From: Cristatella mucedo
Lineage: Eukaryota; Bryozoa; Phylactolaemata; Cristatellidae
Assembly: GCA_009760855.2 (NCBI GenBank)
Contig: WPIO01000034.1
Location: 2,871,501-2,935,500, forward strand
Length of the DNA: 64,000 nt
Direction: 5' to 3'
A program made the translations under genes and the position numbers. The notes below the pieces were generated by a model. It did no database searches, was not told where the DNA came from, and saw only the letters and a program-made list of their open reading frames with translations. Positions 41,589 to 54,726 of the stretch are shown piece after piece; position 1 is the stretch's first letter, and every line of letters starts with the position of its first letter.

Positions 41589-42418
41589 CGGGTCAATTCC
41601 GTCCAAGACGCGTGCTTATGCACCGAAGCCAGAACATTCGGTCGAGATAGTGCAGCTGACATTCTCTGGAGCGAGGCAGACGTTCGGGCAAGCACCCTCA
41701 ACGACTGGCTAAGAAGTGGCGTTGCGCTTCGCGAACGCTGAACTCTCGGCTGCACACGCCTGCTTATTGATTGGGCGATGAGCTTAGCCTTAGCCGCGCT
41801 TGTAGAAATGAGCGCTGCGTGGCAAGATGAAATTCATAATTTTGGAACGGAAGAGCAGCTGACCTTAGCGAGAGCGTCCACCAGTCTGACCAGCGGCGAC
41901 GATTAAACCCACAGCACCGACTACCAGCAGACGACAACGTCGCTAGCCGCCAGATGGCGCTGTACGATAACTCGGGCGGTATAAACGCGGCCGCGCCGTC
42001 CTGCTGTACCTGAAACGTTCTGGACCGTATGCTTTTCATTCGCGCCTCGCGCGACGCAGTTTCTCGAATTGGTCTTCCTTGCCAATCGCGGAGCTCTTTG
42101 ACGAGGCTCGAAGTTTGAATACAAAGGTTCAAAGTTCAACTTGAAGAGAACCGAGCGCCTTCGGTAGTGGCGGCCCGTTTTAGCGCCGGCTTTGCCAGGA
42201 AAGCTCGCGTAGCCGCGAGCCAGCGCCTCGCAGCAATTGCCAGCATCGCCGCATCGTCCGGCCGCATTCGAACCGTCGAGGGTCCTAGCGTCGCAGCTGT
42301 AGCACCGGTAGTCGTAGCGAGCGAGAATAAATCGCTCGTTTTACCTGGATAGGCGATGGATGGCGTGCTGAGCGGCAATACGTTTACTGAATGACATTAG
42401 TAATGACGTTACCGTGTG

Positions 42419-42573
42419 CCGCATTGGTCTGGCCCGAGGGTGATGTTTATGCCTTAATGTTAATGGCTTTGACGGCCGAGATCGTGGGCTCGAGATATGA
42501 GGCGTATGTAAAGCGCCCGGATAGAGGTAGAGTTCTCTTAGATCGCTATACAAATGAATGAACTATATTTTAT
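42419..42573 (+). mobile_element. tRNA-derived SINE (diverged)
   Basis: Head GCATTGGTCTGGCCCGAGGG, box B GTGGGCTCGAG and tail AGAGTTCTCTTAGATCGCTA are present with many substitutions. Confidence 0.72.
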
Positions 42574-44810
42574 TAGGGCCACTCCTGCCGCCTCGCTTGG
42601 CCTCGGGCGTGAGAAATCCTCTGGGATTCGGCGTCACTACCTGAGACACTAAGGATGCTGCCATATCTGGAATGTAGTGTATTGAATCCTATGTAAGTCT
42701 GCTTATGCCCTTATAACCCGGCTCTGCTGGACGCCAAATACGCGGATAGATGCAGCGAGTGTGACATTCGGTATATCAAAGACCAGCAGCATTCCCTTTA
42801 GTAGACAATGTCCGAGTTTGTTTTATTCCGATTAGTCTTGGGCGGTCGCGAGAACTTTATAGCGACCTCAACGATAGCCGATGTTGGGGACAGCGAGCTG
42901 GAGTACGCTTTGATCCAGGCAGGCGGACAGGACTCCTGAACGATTGCCACCTCGGACTACCTTTGCCGGGCCGAGTCTTGGCCGCCATTTTACAGGAAGT
43001 ACTCTGGAAACATATCTTTGGATAGAATATATTCTGCGCCGGGTGATCTGCCAGACGCCGCTCTTAATAATTAAGTCCGAAGTGGCAATTTACTCCCAAG
43101 CCAGGCAAACTGCATCCTTCCAAAGCATTCAAAGTAAACGTTAGCTGATTTGGCCGCCTCGTTTATATGGCCCGGAAGAGACTCGTAGCGGCTATGACTC
43201 CTACTGGTTGCTACTGGTTATAGAGAATTGCTGCAAAGGTCGCAATACGCGAGCCCACGACCTGTGTTAGTCTGGACGCACCCCACTTCTCGGGTGAGAC
43301 CCACTGGTCAATGCATCTCTAGAGCCGTTTTCTGGATAAAGGTTGAAACGGCGGCGCCAGCTAAACCAGCCGGATTGTGGCAGATAGTTATTATTCGCGA
43401 TTGGTATGCGATAGTTTGTAGCCAAGGCCACATAAATAAAAGTCGGCGCTCTGAGATGGAGGAGTCGGGATTCTAGACTCATGCTATTGGTGTTATGCTC
43501 TTAGGGCAAAATACCGCTAAGAAATACAAATTCAAAGGTATTAAGTTTTAATGAGGAAAGAAGCACCAAGCAGTAGCTCCGGAGAGCGTAAGTGCGAGCC
43601 GTACTGCGGCCGGACTGATGTACTGTGCGTCCGACCAGGGCCACATCTGATTAATAGAAGTAGCTGGCAAAGCGGGCGGACCGCATCCCGGTTGGTCCGT
43701 TCGGGTAATGTCTGAAAGCTTGAAGAGCCAACCCACGAGAGTGGCCCGTTCGGGCGACGCCTAAAGGCTCCGATAGCCACCGCACGTTGCTGCGTCGTAG
43801 CTGGCTCTGCAACGATTGGCGTTGGAGCTGATTTGAGCATCTAGGCCACAGAGCCGTTGAGAAGCGGACGTCACGACCGCTGTTAAACGTCTGTAACCGT
43901 CCGCTGCTGTCGAATAGACATGTCTACGCTATGGATACGGACTTGCAGTGCTCAGGTATGAGCGAGCTCGCCATCGCTGCCGCGTTTGCGCCACTATCGG
44001 CATACCGGCGTGCATTGTTTGAGCATCGGCAAGTAGATAGCCGCAATACAAGGTTCCGGCGTCGCTAGTAATCGTCAGGCGGCGGCTGAGACTAGCACCG
44101 TTACGAGCGCAGCGTTTGCGGCCTCGTTCTGACCGGATGTCAAAGCCGCTCATCTACTTTGTAACGAGGTGCCCCTCGTGCCGAGTTCTTCTGCCCCATT
44201 CAGTGCATCGCTTCTGTTCTTAATAAAAAAGCGCAATGTCACTGGCAATTTCCAAACGCAAGCGTATCCGCTACACGTTCGAAGTAAATAAACGGCTTGC
44301 TAAGCGGCGGTTGGTCTGACGGAAGCTTTCTTACTCCTGGACTTTTGAATCCTACCGATTGAGCGCCATGTTTTCCGTGGAGCTTAATTGCTGCTTACTG
44401 TTAAGGTATTCTACTCATAAAGATTGTTTGGGGGGTCTGAGCGAGAGAAGTAGAAAGGCACGGTCGGGAGCACCGGACCCCTAAGAACAAACTACAGTAT
44501 ATCTATGGGTGGTTAGCCTTTTAATGTTGGCGATTGAGGATCAAACTGACATTCTTCACACATAAGCCAAAGTTATGGAAAATAAATATTTATTTATAAT
44601 GATAAATACCATAACTATGTACACTTATATCTGCTAACCACTTATAAAAAGGTTTTGTAGCGAGTCCATTATGCTAACAGGATGGTGTCCTGATATGCGT
44701 GTGGACCGAGCCACGGTGTAATCCGCTGTCATCGTCATATTCCGGAGCCTAGGAGGCTGCGCCAAAATTGTCATGGTAAGCTATTGGTTTAATTTACTGA
44801 TCGCTTAGCG
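42574..44810. other. Intergenic DNA before the tandem array
   Basis: About 2.2 kb with no recognisable gene or repeat. Short overlapping frames only. The two candidate exon segments begin at its right edge. Confidence 0.5.
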
Positions 44811-44812
44811 TA

Positions 44813-44989
44813 TTCGACCGCCCTCAGCAACGATGAACTGCAGTTATGTGCGTGGTGTAGTTCAGTTCATAATCCACGGGCCCGATGCTACTGTAGTGGA
44901 CGTTTATGCCGGTCTCTTCGTAATTTTGAATGTAATACCTTAAACTGTGACGCAACAGGACCTACGCTGGACCGCAAATCGCTGGGCCA
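44813..44989 (+). CDS. Possible Cys-rich exon upstream of the array (plus frame)
   Basis: It follows the acceptor CTGATCGCTTAG and ends at CAG before GTGTCA. It has nine Cys in 60 codons, including CAWC and CYC. It is phase 0 at the donor, matching the phase-0 acceptor (TTGTTTCAAG) where the first array unit begins. It lacks an ATG. The opposite strand has a competing frame, so the call is weak. Confidence 0.25.
44822..44945 (-). CDS. Possible terminal exon on the minus strand
   Basis: Entered from an acceptor GTTGCGTCACAG in phase 2, a 40-codon frame (it includes GPVDYELNYTTHITAV) ends at TGA. An AATAAA occurs about 240 bp further along the same strand near 44585. Composition looks like a real protein but I do not recognise it. 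It competes with the plus-strand Cys-rich frame over the same bases. Confidence 0.3.
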
Positions 44990-45205
44990 GGTGTCAAATT
45001 GCTATGTCGGCAGCCTGAAGCAAAGCAACATTTATTCGTTGCTAGCCGATGCAGCTGTACCATTTATTCTTATTTAACTTTAGCTGTTTTTTTCTGTAGA
45101 ATTTACCGCTGACATAGAATCCTTGCAGCAACATATACAAAAATTTTAAGGGTACGCATGTGATTAGCAAATCATTTTTATCTTTTTCTCACTTGTTTCA
45201 AGTTC

Positions 45206-48200
45206 AATGCATGCAGCGAGCTGGCCGATGAAAGTTGGCCGCTTGCTGTTGATGTGGTCCCGACGCCTAGCAGTGATGCTATGAGGCTTGTCCCAACCAC
45301 GGCATTGGAGATCATGTGTGTTCCTGAATGCCAATTGTTCAGTTTGAACTCGAGCTGCATATTCCATAAATTTTCCGAAGCCTTTCTAGGCAGTAATCAG
45401 AAAGATAAACCATGCAGCTTACATTGATTGTCTTTAGCTAATGTCAATCCTGCACTGTTAGTATGGTAACAGAGTGCTTTCTTCTACAGATTTCGACTTT
45501 TGACTGCACCATGGTCGCCTCAGAGCCCACCAATGGTAAGCAGGACGTTTGTAATTCGTGTGATCTGCTTGATGCTTTTATGCACGTACAATGCATGCAG
45601 CGAGCTGGCCGACGAAAGTTGGCCGCTTGCTGTTGATGTGGTCCCGACGCCTAGCGGTGATGCTATGAGGCTTGTCCCAACCACGGCATTGGAGATCATG
45701 TGTGTTCCTGGATGGCATATTGTTCAGTTTGAACTCGAGCTGCATATTCCATAAATTTTCCGAAGCCTTTCTAGGCAGTAATCAGAAAGATAAACCATGC
45801 AGCTTACATTGATTGTCTTTAGCTAATGTCAATCCTGCACTGTTAGTATGGTAACAGAGTGCTTTCTTCTACAGATTTCGACTTTTGACTGCACCATGGT
45901 CGCCTCAGAGCCCACCAATGGTAAGCAGGACGTTTGTAATTCGTGTGATCTGCTTGATGCTTTTATGCACGTACAATGCATGCAGCGAGCTGGCCGACGA
46001 AAGTTGGCCGCTTGCTGTTGATGTGGTCCCGACGCCTAGCAGTGATGCTATGAGGCTTGTCCCAACCACGGCATTGGAGATCATGTGTGTTCCTGAATGC
46101 CATATGTTCAGTTTGAACTCGAGCTGCATATTCCATAAATTTTCCGAAGCCTTTCTAGGCAGTAATCAGAAAGATAAACCATGCAGCTTACATTGATTGT
46201 CTTTAGCTAATGTCAATCCTGCACTGTTAGTATGGTAACAGAGTGCTTTCTTCTACAGATTTCGACTTTTGACTGCACCATGGTCGCCTCAGAGCCCAGC
46301 AATGGTAAGCAGGACGTTTGTAATTCGTGTGATCTGCTTGATGCTTTTATGCACGTACAATGCATGCAGCGAGCTGGCCGACGAAAGTTGGACGCTTGCT
46401 GTTGATGTGGTCCCGACGCCTAGCGGTGATGCTATGAGGCTTGTCCCAACCACGGCATTGGAGATCATGTGTGTTCCTGGATGGCATATGTTCAGTTTGA
46501 ACTCGAGCTGCATATTCCATAAATTTTCCGAAGCCTTTCTAGGCAGTAATCAGAAAGATAAACCATGCAGCTTACATTGATTGTCTTTAGCTAATGTCAA
46601 TCCTGCACTGTTAGTATGGTAACAGAGTGCTTTCTTCTACAGATTTCGACTTTTGACTGCACCATGGTCGCCTCAGAGCCCACCAATGGTAAGCAGGACG
46701 TTTGTAATTCGTGTGATCTGCTTGATGCTTTTATGCACGTACAATGCATGCAGCGAGCTGGCCGACGAAAGTTGGCCGCTTGCTGTTGATGTGGTCCCGA
46801 CGCCTAGCAGTGATGCTATGAGGCTTGTCCCAACCACGGCATTGGAGATCATGTGTGTTCCTGAATGCCAATTGTTCAGTTTGAACTCGAGCTGCATATT
46901 CCATAAATTTTCCGAAGCCTTTCTAGGCAGTAATCAGAAAGATAAACCATGCAGCTTACATTGATTGTCTTTAGCTAATGTCAATCCTGCACTGTTAGTA
47001 TGGTAACAGAGTGCTTTCTTCTACAGATTTCGACTTTTGACTGCACCATGGTCGCCTCAGAGCCCACCAATGGTAAGCAGGACGTTTGTAATTCGTGTGA
47101 TCTGCTTGATGCTTTTATGCACGTACAATGCATGCAGCGAGCTGGCCGACGAAAGTTGGACGCTTGCTGTTGATGTGGTCCCGACGCCTAGCAGTGATGC
47201 TATGAGGCTTGTCCCAACCACGGCATTGGAGATCATGTGTGTTCCTGAATGCCAATTGTTCAGTTTGAACTCGAGCTGCATATTCCATAAATTTTCCGAA
47301 GCCTTTCTAGGCAGTAATCAGAAAGATAAACCATGCAGCTTACATTGATTGTCTTTAGCTAATGTCAATCCTGCACTGTTAGTATGGTAACAGAGTGCTT
47401 TCTTCTACAGATTTCGACTTTTGACTGCACCATGGTCGCCTCAGAGCCCAGCAATGGTAAGCAGGACGTTTGTAATTCGTGTGATCTGCTTGATGCTTTT
47501 ATGCACGTACAATGCATGCAGCGAGCTGGCCGACGAAAGTTGGCCGCTTGCTGTTGATGTGGTCCCGACGCCTAGCGGTGATGCTATGAGGCTTGTCCCA
47601 ACCACGGCATTGGAGATCATGTGTGTTCCTGGATGGCATATGTTCAGTTTGAACTCGAGCTGCATATTCCATAAATTTTCCGAAGCCTTTCTAGGCAGTA
47701 ATCAGAAAGATAAACCATGCAGCTTACATTGATTGTCTTTAGCTAATGTCAATCCTGCACTGTTAGTATGGTAACAGAGTGCTTTCTTCTACAGATTTCG
47801 ACTTTTGACTGCACCATGGTCGCCTCAGAGCCCACCAATGGTAAGCAGGACGTTTGTAATTCGTGTGATCTGCTTGATGCTTTTATGCACGTACAATGCA
47901 TGCAGCGAGCTGGCCGACGAAAGTTGGCCGCTTGCTGTTGATGTGGTCCCGACGCCTAGCAGTGATGCTATGAGGCTTGTCCCAACCACGGCATTGGAGA
48001 TCATGTGTGTTCCTGAATGGCATTGTTCAGTTTGAACTCGAGCTGCATATTCCATAAATTTTCCGAAGCCTTTCTAGGCAGTAATCAGAAAGATAAACCA
48101 TGCAGCTTACATTGATTGTCTTTAGCTAATGTCAATCCTGCACTGTTAGTATGGTAACAGAGTGCTTTCTTCTACAGATTTCGACTTTTGACTGCACCAT

Positions 48201-51200
48201 GGTCGCCTCAGAGCCCAGCAATGGTAAGCAGGACGTTTGTAATTCGTGTGATCTGCTTGATGCTTTTATGCACGTACAATGCATGCAGCGAGCTGGCCGA
48301 CGAAAGTTGGCCGCTTGCTGTTGATGTGGTCCCGACGCCTAGCGGTGATGCTATGAGGCTTGTCCCAACCACGGCATTGGAGATCATGTGTGTTCCTGGA
48401 TGGCATATGTTCAGTTTGAACTCGAGCTGCATATTCCATAAATTTTCCGAAGCCTTTCTAGGCAGTAATCAGAAAGATAAACCATGCAGCTTACATTGAT
48501 TGTCTTTAGCTAATGTCAATCCTGCACTGTTAGTATGGTAACAGAGTGCTTTCTTCTACAGATTTCGACTTTTGACTGCACCATGGTCGCCTCAGAGCCC
48601 ACCAATGGTAAGCAGGACGTTTGTAATTCGTGTGATCTGCTTGATGCTTTTATGCACGTACAATGCATGCAGCGAGCTGGCCGACGAAAGTTGGCCGCTT
48701 GCTGTTGATGTGGTCCCGACGCCTAGCAGTGATGCTATGAGGCTTGTCCCAACCACGGCATTGGAGATCATGTGTGTTCCTGAATGCCAATTGTTCAGTT
48801 TGAACTCGAGCTGCATATTCCATAAATTTTCCGAAGCCTTTCTAGGCAGTAATCAGAAAGATAAACCATGCAGCTTACATTGATTGTCTTTAGCTAATGT
48901 CAATCCTGCACTGTTAGTATGGTAACAGAGTGCTTTCTTCTACAGATTTCGACTTTTGACTGCACCATGGTCGCCTCAGAGCCCAGCAATGGTAAGCAGG
49001 ACGTTTGTAATTCGTGTGATCTGCTTGATGCTTTTATGCACGTACAATGCATGCAGCGAGCTGGCCGACGAAAGTTGGACGCTTGCTGTTGATGTGGTCC
49101 CGACGCCTAGCGGTGATGCTATGAGGCTTGTCCCAACCACGGCATTGGAGATCATGTGTGTTCCTGGATGGCATATGTTCAGTTTGAACTCGAGCTGCAT
49201 ATTCCATAAATTTTCCGAAGCCTTTCTAGGCAGTAATCAGAAAGATAAACCATGCAGCTTACATTGATTGTCTTTAGCTAATGTCAATCCTGCACTGTTA
49301 GTATGGTAACAGAGTGCTTTCTTCTACAGATTTCGACTTTTGACTGCACCATGGTCGCCTCAGAGCCCACCAATGGTAAGCAGGACGTTTGTAATTCGTG
49401 TGATCTGCTTGATGCTTTTATGCACGTACAATGCATGCAGCGAGCTGGCCGACGAAAGTTGGCCGCTTGCTGTTGATGTGGTCCCGACGCCTAGCGGTGA
49501 TGCTATGAGGCTTGTCCCAACCACGGCATTGGAGATCATGTGTGTTCCTGGATGGCCATATGTTCAGTTTGAACTCGAGCTGCATATTCCATAAATTTTC
49601 CGAAGCCTTTCTAGGCAGTAATCAGAAAGATAAACCATGCAGCTTACATTGATTGTCTTTAGCTAATGTCAATCCTGCACTGTTAGTATGGTAACAGAGT
49701 GCTTTCTTCTACAGATTTCGACTTTTGACTGCACCATGGTCGCCTCAGAGCCCAGCAATGGTAAGCAGGACGTTTGTAATTCGTGTGATCTGCTTGATGC
49801 TTTTATGCACGTACAATGCATGCAGCGAGCTGGCCGACGAAAGTTGGCCGCTTGCTGTTGATGTGGTCCCGACGCCTAGCAGTGATGCTATGAGGCTTGT
49901 CCCAACCACGGCATTGGAGATCATGTGTGTTCCTGGATGCCAATTGTTCAGTTTGAACTCGAGCTGCATATTCCATAAATTTTCCGAAGCCTTTCTAGGC
50001 AGTAATCAGAAAGATAAACCATGCAGCTTACATTGATTGTCTTTAGCTAATGTCAATCCTGCACTGTTAGTATGGTAACAGAGTGCTTTCTTCTACAGAT
50101 TTCGACTTTTGACTGCACCATGGTCGCCTCAGAGCCCACCAATGGTAAGCAGGACGTTTGTAATTCGTGTGATCTGCTTGATGCTTTTATGCACGTACAA
50201 TGCATGCAGCGAGCTGGCCGACGAAAGTTGGCCGCTTGCTGTTGATGTGGTCCCGACGCCTAGCAGTGATGCTATGAGGCTTGTCCCAACCACGGCATTG
50301 GAGATCATGTGTGTTCCTGAATGCCAATTGTTCAGTTTGAACTCGAGCTGCATATTCCATAAATTTTCCGAAGCCTTTCTAGGCAGTAATCAGAAAGATA
50401 AACCATGCAGCTTACATTGATTGTCTTTAGCTAATGTCAATCCTGCACTGTTAGTATGGTAACAGAGTGCTTTCTTCTACAGATTTCGACTTTTGACTGC
50501 ACCATGGTCGCCTCAGAGCCCAGCAATGGTAAGCAGGACGTTTGTAATTCGTGTGATCTGCTTGATGCTTTTATGCACGTACAATGCATGCAGCGAGCTG
50601 GCCGACGAAAGTTGGCCGCTTGCTGTTGATGTGGTCCCGACGCCTAGCGGTGATGCTATGAGGCTTGTCCCAACCACGGCATTGGAGATCATGTGTGTTC
50701 CTGGATGGCATATGTTCAGTTTGAACTCGAGCTGCATATTCCATAAATTTTCCGAAGCCTTTCTAGGCAGTAATCAGAAAGATAAACCATGCAGCTTACA
50801 TTGATTGTCTTTAGCTAATGTCAATCCTGCACTGTTAGTATGGTAACAGAGTGCTTTCTTCTACAGATTTCGACTTTTGACTGCACCATGGTCGCCTCAG
50901 AGCCCAGCAATGGTAAGCAGGACGTTTGTAATTCGTGTGATCTGCTTGATGCTTTTATGCACGTACAATGCATGCAGCGAGCTGGCCGACGAAAGTTGGC
51001 CGCTTGCTGTTGATGTGGTCCCGACGCCTAGCGGTGATGCTATGAGGCTTGTCCCAACCACGGCATTGGAGATCATGTGTGTTCCTGGATGGCCAATTGT
51101 TCAGTTTGAACTCGAGCTGCATATTCCATAAATTTTCCGAAGCCTTTCTAGGCAGTAATCAGAAAGATAAACCATGCAGCTTACATTGATTGTCTTTAGC

Positions 51201-54200
51201 TAATGTCAATCCTGCACTGTTAGTATGGTAACAGAGTGCTTTCTTCTACAGATTTCGACTTTTGACTGCACCATGGTCGCCTCAGAGCCCACCAATGGTA
51301 AGCAGGACGTTTGTAATTCGTGTGATCTGCTTGATGCTTTTATGCACGTACAATGCATGCAGCGAGCTGGCCGACGAAAGTTGGCCGCTTGCTGTTGATG
51401 TGGTCCCGACGCCTAGCGGTGATGCTATGAGGCTTGTCCCAACCACGGCATTGGAGATCATGTGTGTTCCTGGATGGCATATGTTCAGTTTGAACTCGAG
51501 CTGCATATTCCATAAATTTTCCGAAGCCTTTCTAGGCAGTAATCAGAAAGATAAACCATGCAGCTTACATTGATTGTCTTTAGCTAATGTCAATCCTGCA
51601 CTGTTAGTATGGTAACAGAGTGCTTTCTTCTACAGATTTCGACTTTTGACTGCACCATGGTCGCCTCAGAGCCCAGCAATGGTAAGCAGGACGTTTGTAA
51701 TTCGTGTGATCTGCTTGATGCTTTTATGCACGTACAATGCATGCAGCGAGCTGGCCGACGAAAGTTGGCCGCTTGCTGTTGATGTGGTCCCGACGCCTAG
51801 CGGTGATGCTATGAGGCTTGTCCCAACCACGGCATTGGAGATCATGTGTGTTCCTGGATGGCATATGTTCAGTTTGAACTCGAGCTGCATATTCCATAAA
51901 TTTTCCGAAGCCTTTCTAGGCAGTAATCAGAAAGATAAACCATGCAGCTTACATTGATTGTCTTTAGCTAATGTCAATCCTGCACTGTTAGTATGGTAAC
52001 AGAGTGCTTTCTTCTACAGATTTCGACTTTTGACTGCACCATGGTCGCCTCAGAGCCCACCAATGGTAAGCAGGACGTTTTTGTAATTCGTGTGATCTGC
52101 TTGATGCTTTTATGCACGTACAATGCATGCAGCGAGCTGGCCGACGAAAGTTGGCCGCTTGCTGTTGATGTGGTCCCGACGCCTAGCAGTGATGCTATGA
52201 GGCTTGTCCCAACCACGGCATTGGAGATCATGTGTGTTCCTGAATGCCAATTGTTCAGTTTGAACTCGAGCTGCATATTCCATAAATTTTCCGAAGCCTT
52301 TCTAGGCAGTAATCAGAAAGATAAACCATGCAGCTTACATTGATTGTCTTTAGCTAATGTCAATCCTGCACTGTTAGTATGGTAACAGAGTGCTTTCTTC
52401 TACAGATTTCGACTTTTGACTGCACCATGGTCGCCTCAGAGCCCAGCAATGGTAAGCAGGACGTTTGTAATTCGTGTGATCTGCTTGATGCTTTTATGCA
52501 CGTACAATGCATGCAGCGAGCTGGCCGACGAAAGTTGGACGCTTGCTGTTGATGTGGTCCCGACGCCTAGCGGTGATGCTATGAGGCTTGTCCCAACCAC
52601 GGCATTGGAGATCATGTGTGTTCCTGGATGGCATATGTTCAGTTTGAACTCGAGCTGCATATTCCATAAATTTTCCGAAGCCTTTCTAGGCAGTAATCAG
52701 AAAGATAAACCATGCAGCTTACATTGATTGTCTTTAGCTAATGTCAATCCTGCACTGTTAGTATGGTAACAGAGTGCTTTCTTCTACAGATTTCGACTTT
52801 TGACTGCACCATGGTCGCCTCAGAGCCCAGCAATGGTAAGCAGGACGTTTGTAATTCGTGTGATCTGCTTGATGCTTTTATGCACGTACAATGCATGCAG
52901 CGAGCTGGCCGACGAAAGTTGGCCGCTTGCTGTTGATGTGGTCCCGACGCCTAGCGGTGATGCTATGAGGCTTGTCCCAACCACGGCATTGGAGATCATG
53001 TGTGTTCCTGATGGCATATGTTCAGTTTGAACTCGAGCTGCATATTCCATAAATTTTCCGAAGCCTTTCTAGGCAGTAATCAGAAAGATAAACCATGCAG
53101 CTTACATTGATTGTCTTTAGCTAATGTCAATCCTGCACTGTTAGTATGGTAACAGAGTGCTTTCTTCTACAGATTTCGACTTTTGACTGCACCATGGTCG
53201 CCTCAGAGCCCACCAATGGTAAGCAGGACGTTTGTAATTCGTGTGATCTGCTTGATGCTTTTATGCACGTACAATGCATGCAGCGAGCTGGCCGACGAAA
53301 GTTGGCCGCTTGCTGTTGATGTGGTCCCGACGCCTAGCGGTGATGCTATGAGGCTTGTCCCAACCACGGCATTGGAGATCATGTGTGTTCCTGGATGGCA
53401 TATGTTCAGTTTGAACTCGAGCTGCATATTCCATAAATTTTCCGAAGCCTTTCTAGGCAGTAATCAGAAAGATAAACCATGCAGCTTACATTGATTGTCT
53501 TTAGCTAATGTCAATCCTGCACTGTTAGTATGGTAACAGAGTGCTTTCTTCTACAGATTTCGACTTTTGACTGCACCATGGTCGCCTCAGAGCCCAGCAA
53601 TGGTAAGCAGGACGTTTGTAATTCGTGTGATCTGCTTGATGCTTTTATGCACGTACAATGCATGCAGCGAGCTGGCCGACGAAAGTTGGCCGCTTGCTGT
53701 TGATGTGGTCCCGACGCCTAGCAGTGATGCTATGAGGCTTGTCCCAACCACGGCATTGGGGATCATGTGTGTTCCTGAATCCCAATTGTTCAGTTTGAAC
53801 TCGAGCTGCATATTCCATAAATTTTCCGAAGCCTTTCTAGGCAGTAATCAGAAAGATAAACCATGCAGCTTACATTGATTGTCTTTAGCTAATGTCAATC
53901 CTGCACTGTTAGTATGGTAACAGAGTGCTTTCTTCTACAGATTTCGACTTTTGACTGCACCATGGTCGCCTCAGAGCCCACCAATGGTAAGCAGGACGTT
54001 TGTAATTCGTGTGATCTGCTTGATGCTTTTATGCACGTACAATGCATGCAGCGAGCTGGCCGACGAAAGTTGGCCGCTTGCTGTTGATGTGGTCCCGACG
54101 CCTAGCAGTGATGCTATGAGGCTTGTCCCAACCACGGCATTGGAGATCATGTGTGTTCCTGGATGGCATATGTTCAGTTTGAACTCGAGCTGCATATTCC

Positions 54201-54635
54201 ATAAATTTTCCGAAGCCTTTCTAGGCAGTAATCAGAAAGATAAACCATGCAGCTTACATTGATTGTCTTTAGCTAATGTCAATCCTGCACTGTTAGTATG
54301 GTAACAGAGTGCTTTCTTCTACAGATTTCGACTTTTGACTGCACCATGGTCGCCTCAGAGCCCAGCAATGGTAAGCAGGACGTTTGTAATTCGTGTGATC
54401 TGCTTGATGCTTTTATGCACGTACAATGCATGCAGCGAGCTGGCCGACGAAAGTTGGCCGCTTGCTGTTGATGTGGTCCCGACGCCTAGCGGTGATGCTA
54501 TGAGGCTTGTCCCAACCACGGCATTGGAGATCATGTGTGTTCCTGGATGGCATATGTTCAGTTTGAACTCGAGCTGCATATTCCATAAATTTTCCGAAGC
54601 CTTTCTAGGCAGTAATCAGAAAGATAAACCATGCA
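45206..54635 (+). repeat. 384-bp tandem array, about 24.5 units
   Basis: Twenty-five copies (first and last truncated) repeat with a period of 384 bp; individual spacings are 383-386. Copies are almost identical. They differ mainly at four sites: CCACC/CCAGC, TTGGCC/TTGGAC, AGCAGT/AGCGGT, and a 15-bp window reading GGATGGCATATGTTC or GAATGCCAATTGTTC. Each unit holds a 92-codon frame from an ATG 33 bp after TTTCGACTT, with a signal-peptide-like start, and a 46-nt segment flanked by TTCTTCTACAG and GTAAGCAG that looks like a small exon. The array could be a tandem family of small secreted-protein genes, a block of duplicated exons, or a satellite whose frames are incidental. I do not recognise the sequence. 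Confidence 0.95.
46302..46580 (+). CDS. Representative 92-aa secreted-type ORF of the 384-bp array
   Basis: Shown for one intact unit; 17 units keep this frame complete. The first ~23 residues have Arg-containing n-region, the hydrophobic run VICLMLLC and a small-residue end (NACS), as in signal peptides. The predicted mature part has three Cys (after IM, NSS and KP) and no family motif that I know. Differences between copies change Pro/Thr, Ser/Gly and a Gly-Trp-His-Met/Glu-Cys-Gln-Leu block. Six units carry frame-breaking indels. No promoter or poly(A) signal was identified in the unit, and the ATG abuts a consensus splice donor, so translation is uncertain. Confidence 0.35.
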   Translation: MVSRTFVIRVICLMLLCTYNACSELADESWTLAVDVVPTPSGDAMRLVPTTALEIMCVPGWHMFSLNSSCIFHKFSEAFLGSNQKDKPCSLH

Positions 54636-54726
54636 AAAAAATAAACATGTAACCATTTATTAGTAGCAGCTACATTCGTTTCGCATAGTCCGGTTAATAC
54701 CATGGCTTGCTTTTGTTGTTTTGTAG

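Noticed and set aside
45178-54579. 74-codon minus-strand frame in each array unit
   Set aside because: It has no domain, signal peptide or clear splice partner, and is the complement of the plus frame; kept only as a less likely alternative.
45206-54635. CRISPR-like or rDNA array
   Set aside because: The units are 384 bp with no spacer/repeat alternation and no rRNA sequence, and the context is animal DNA.
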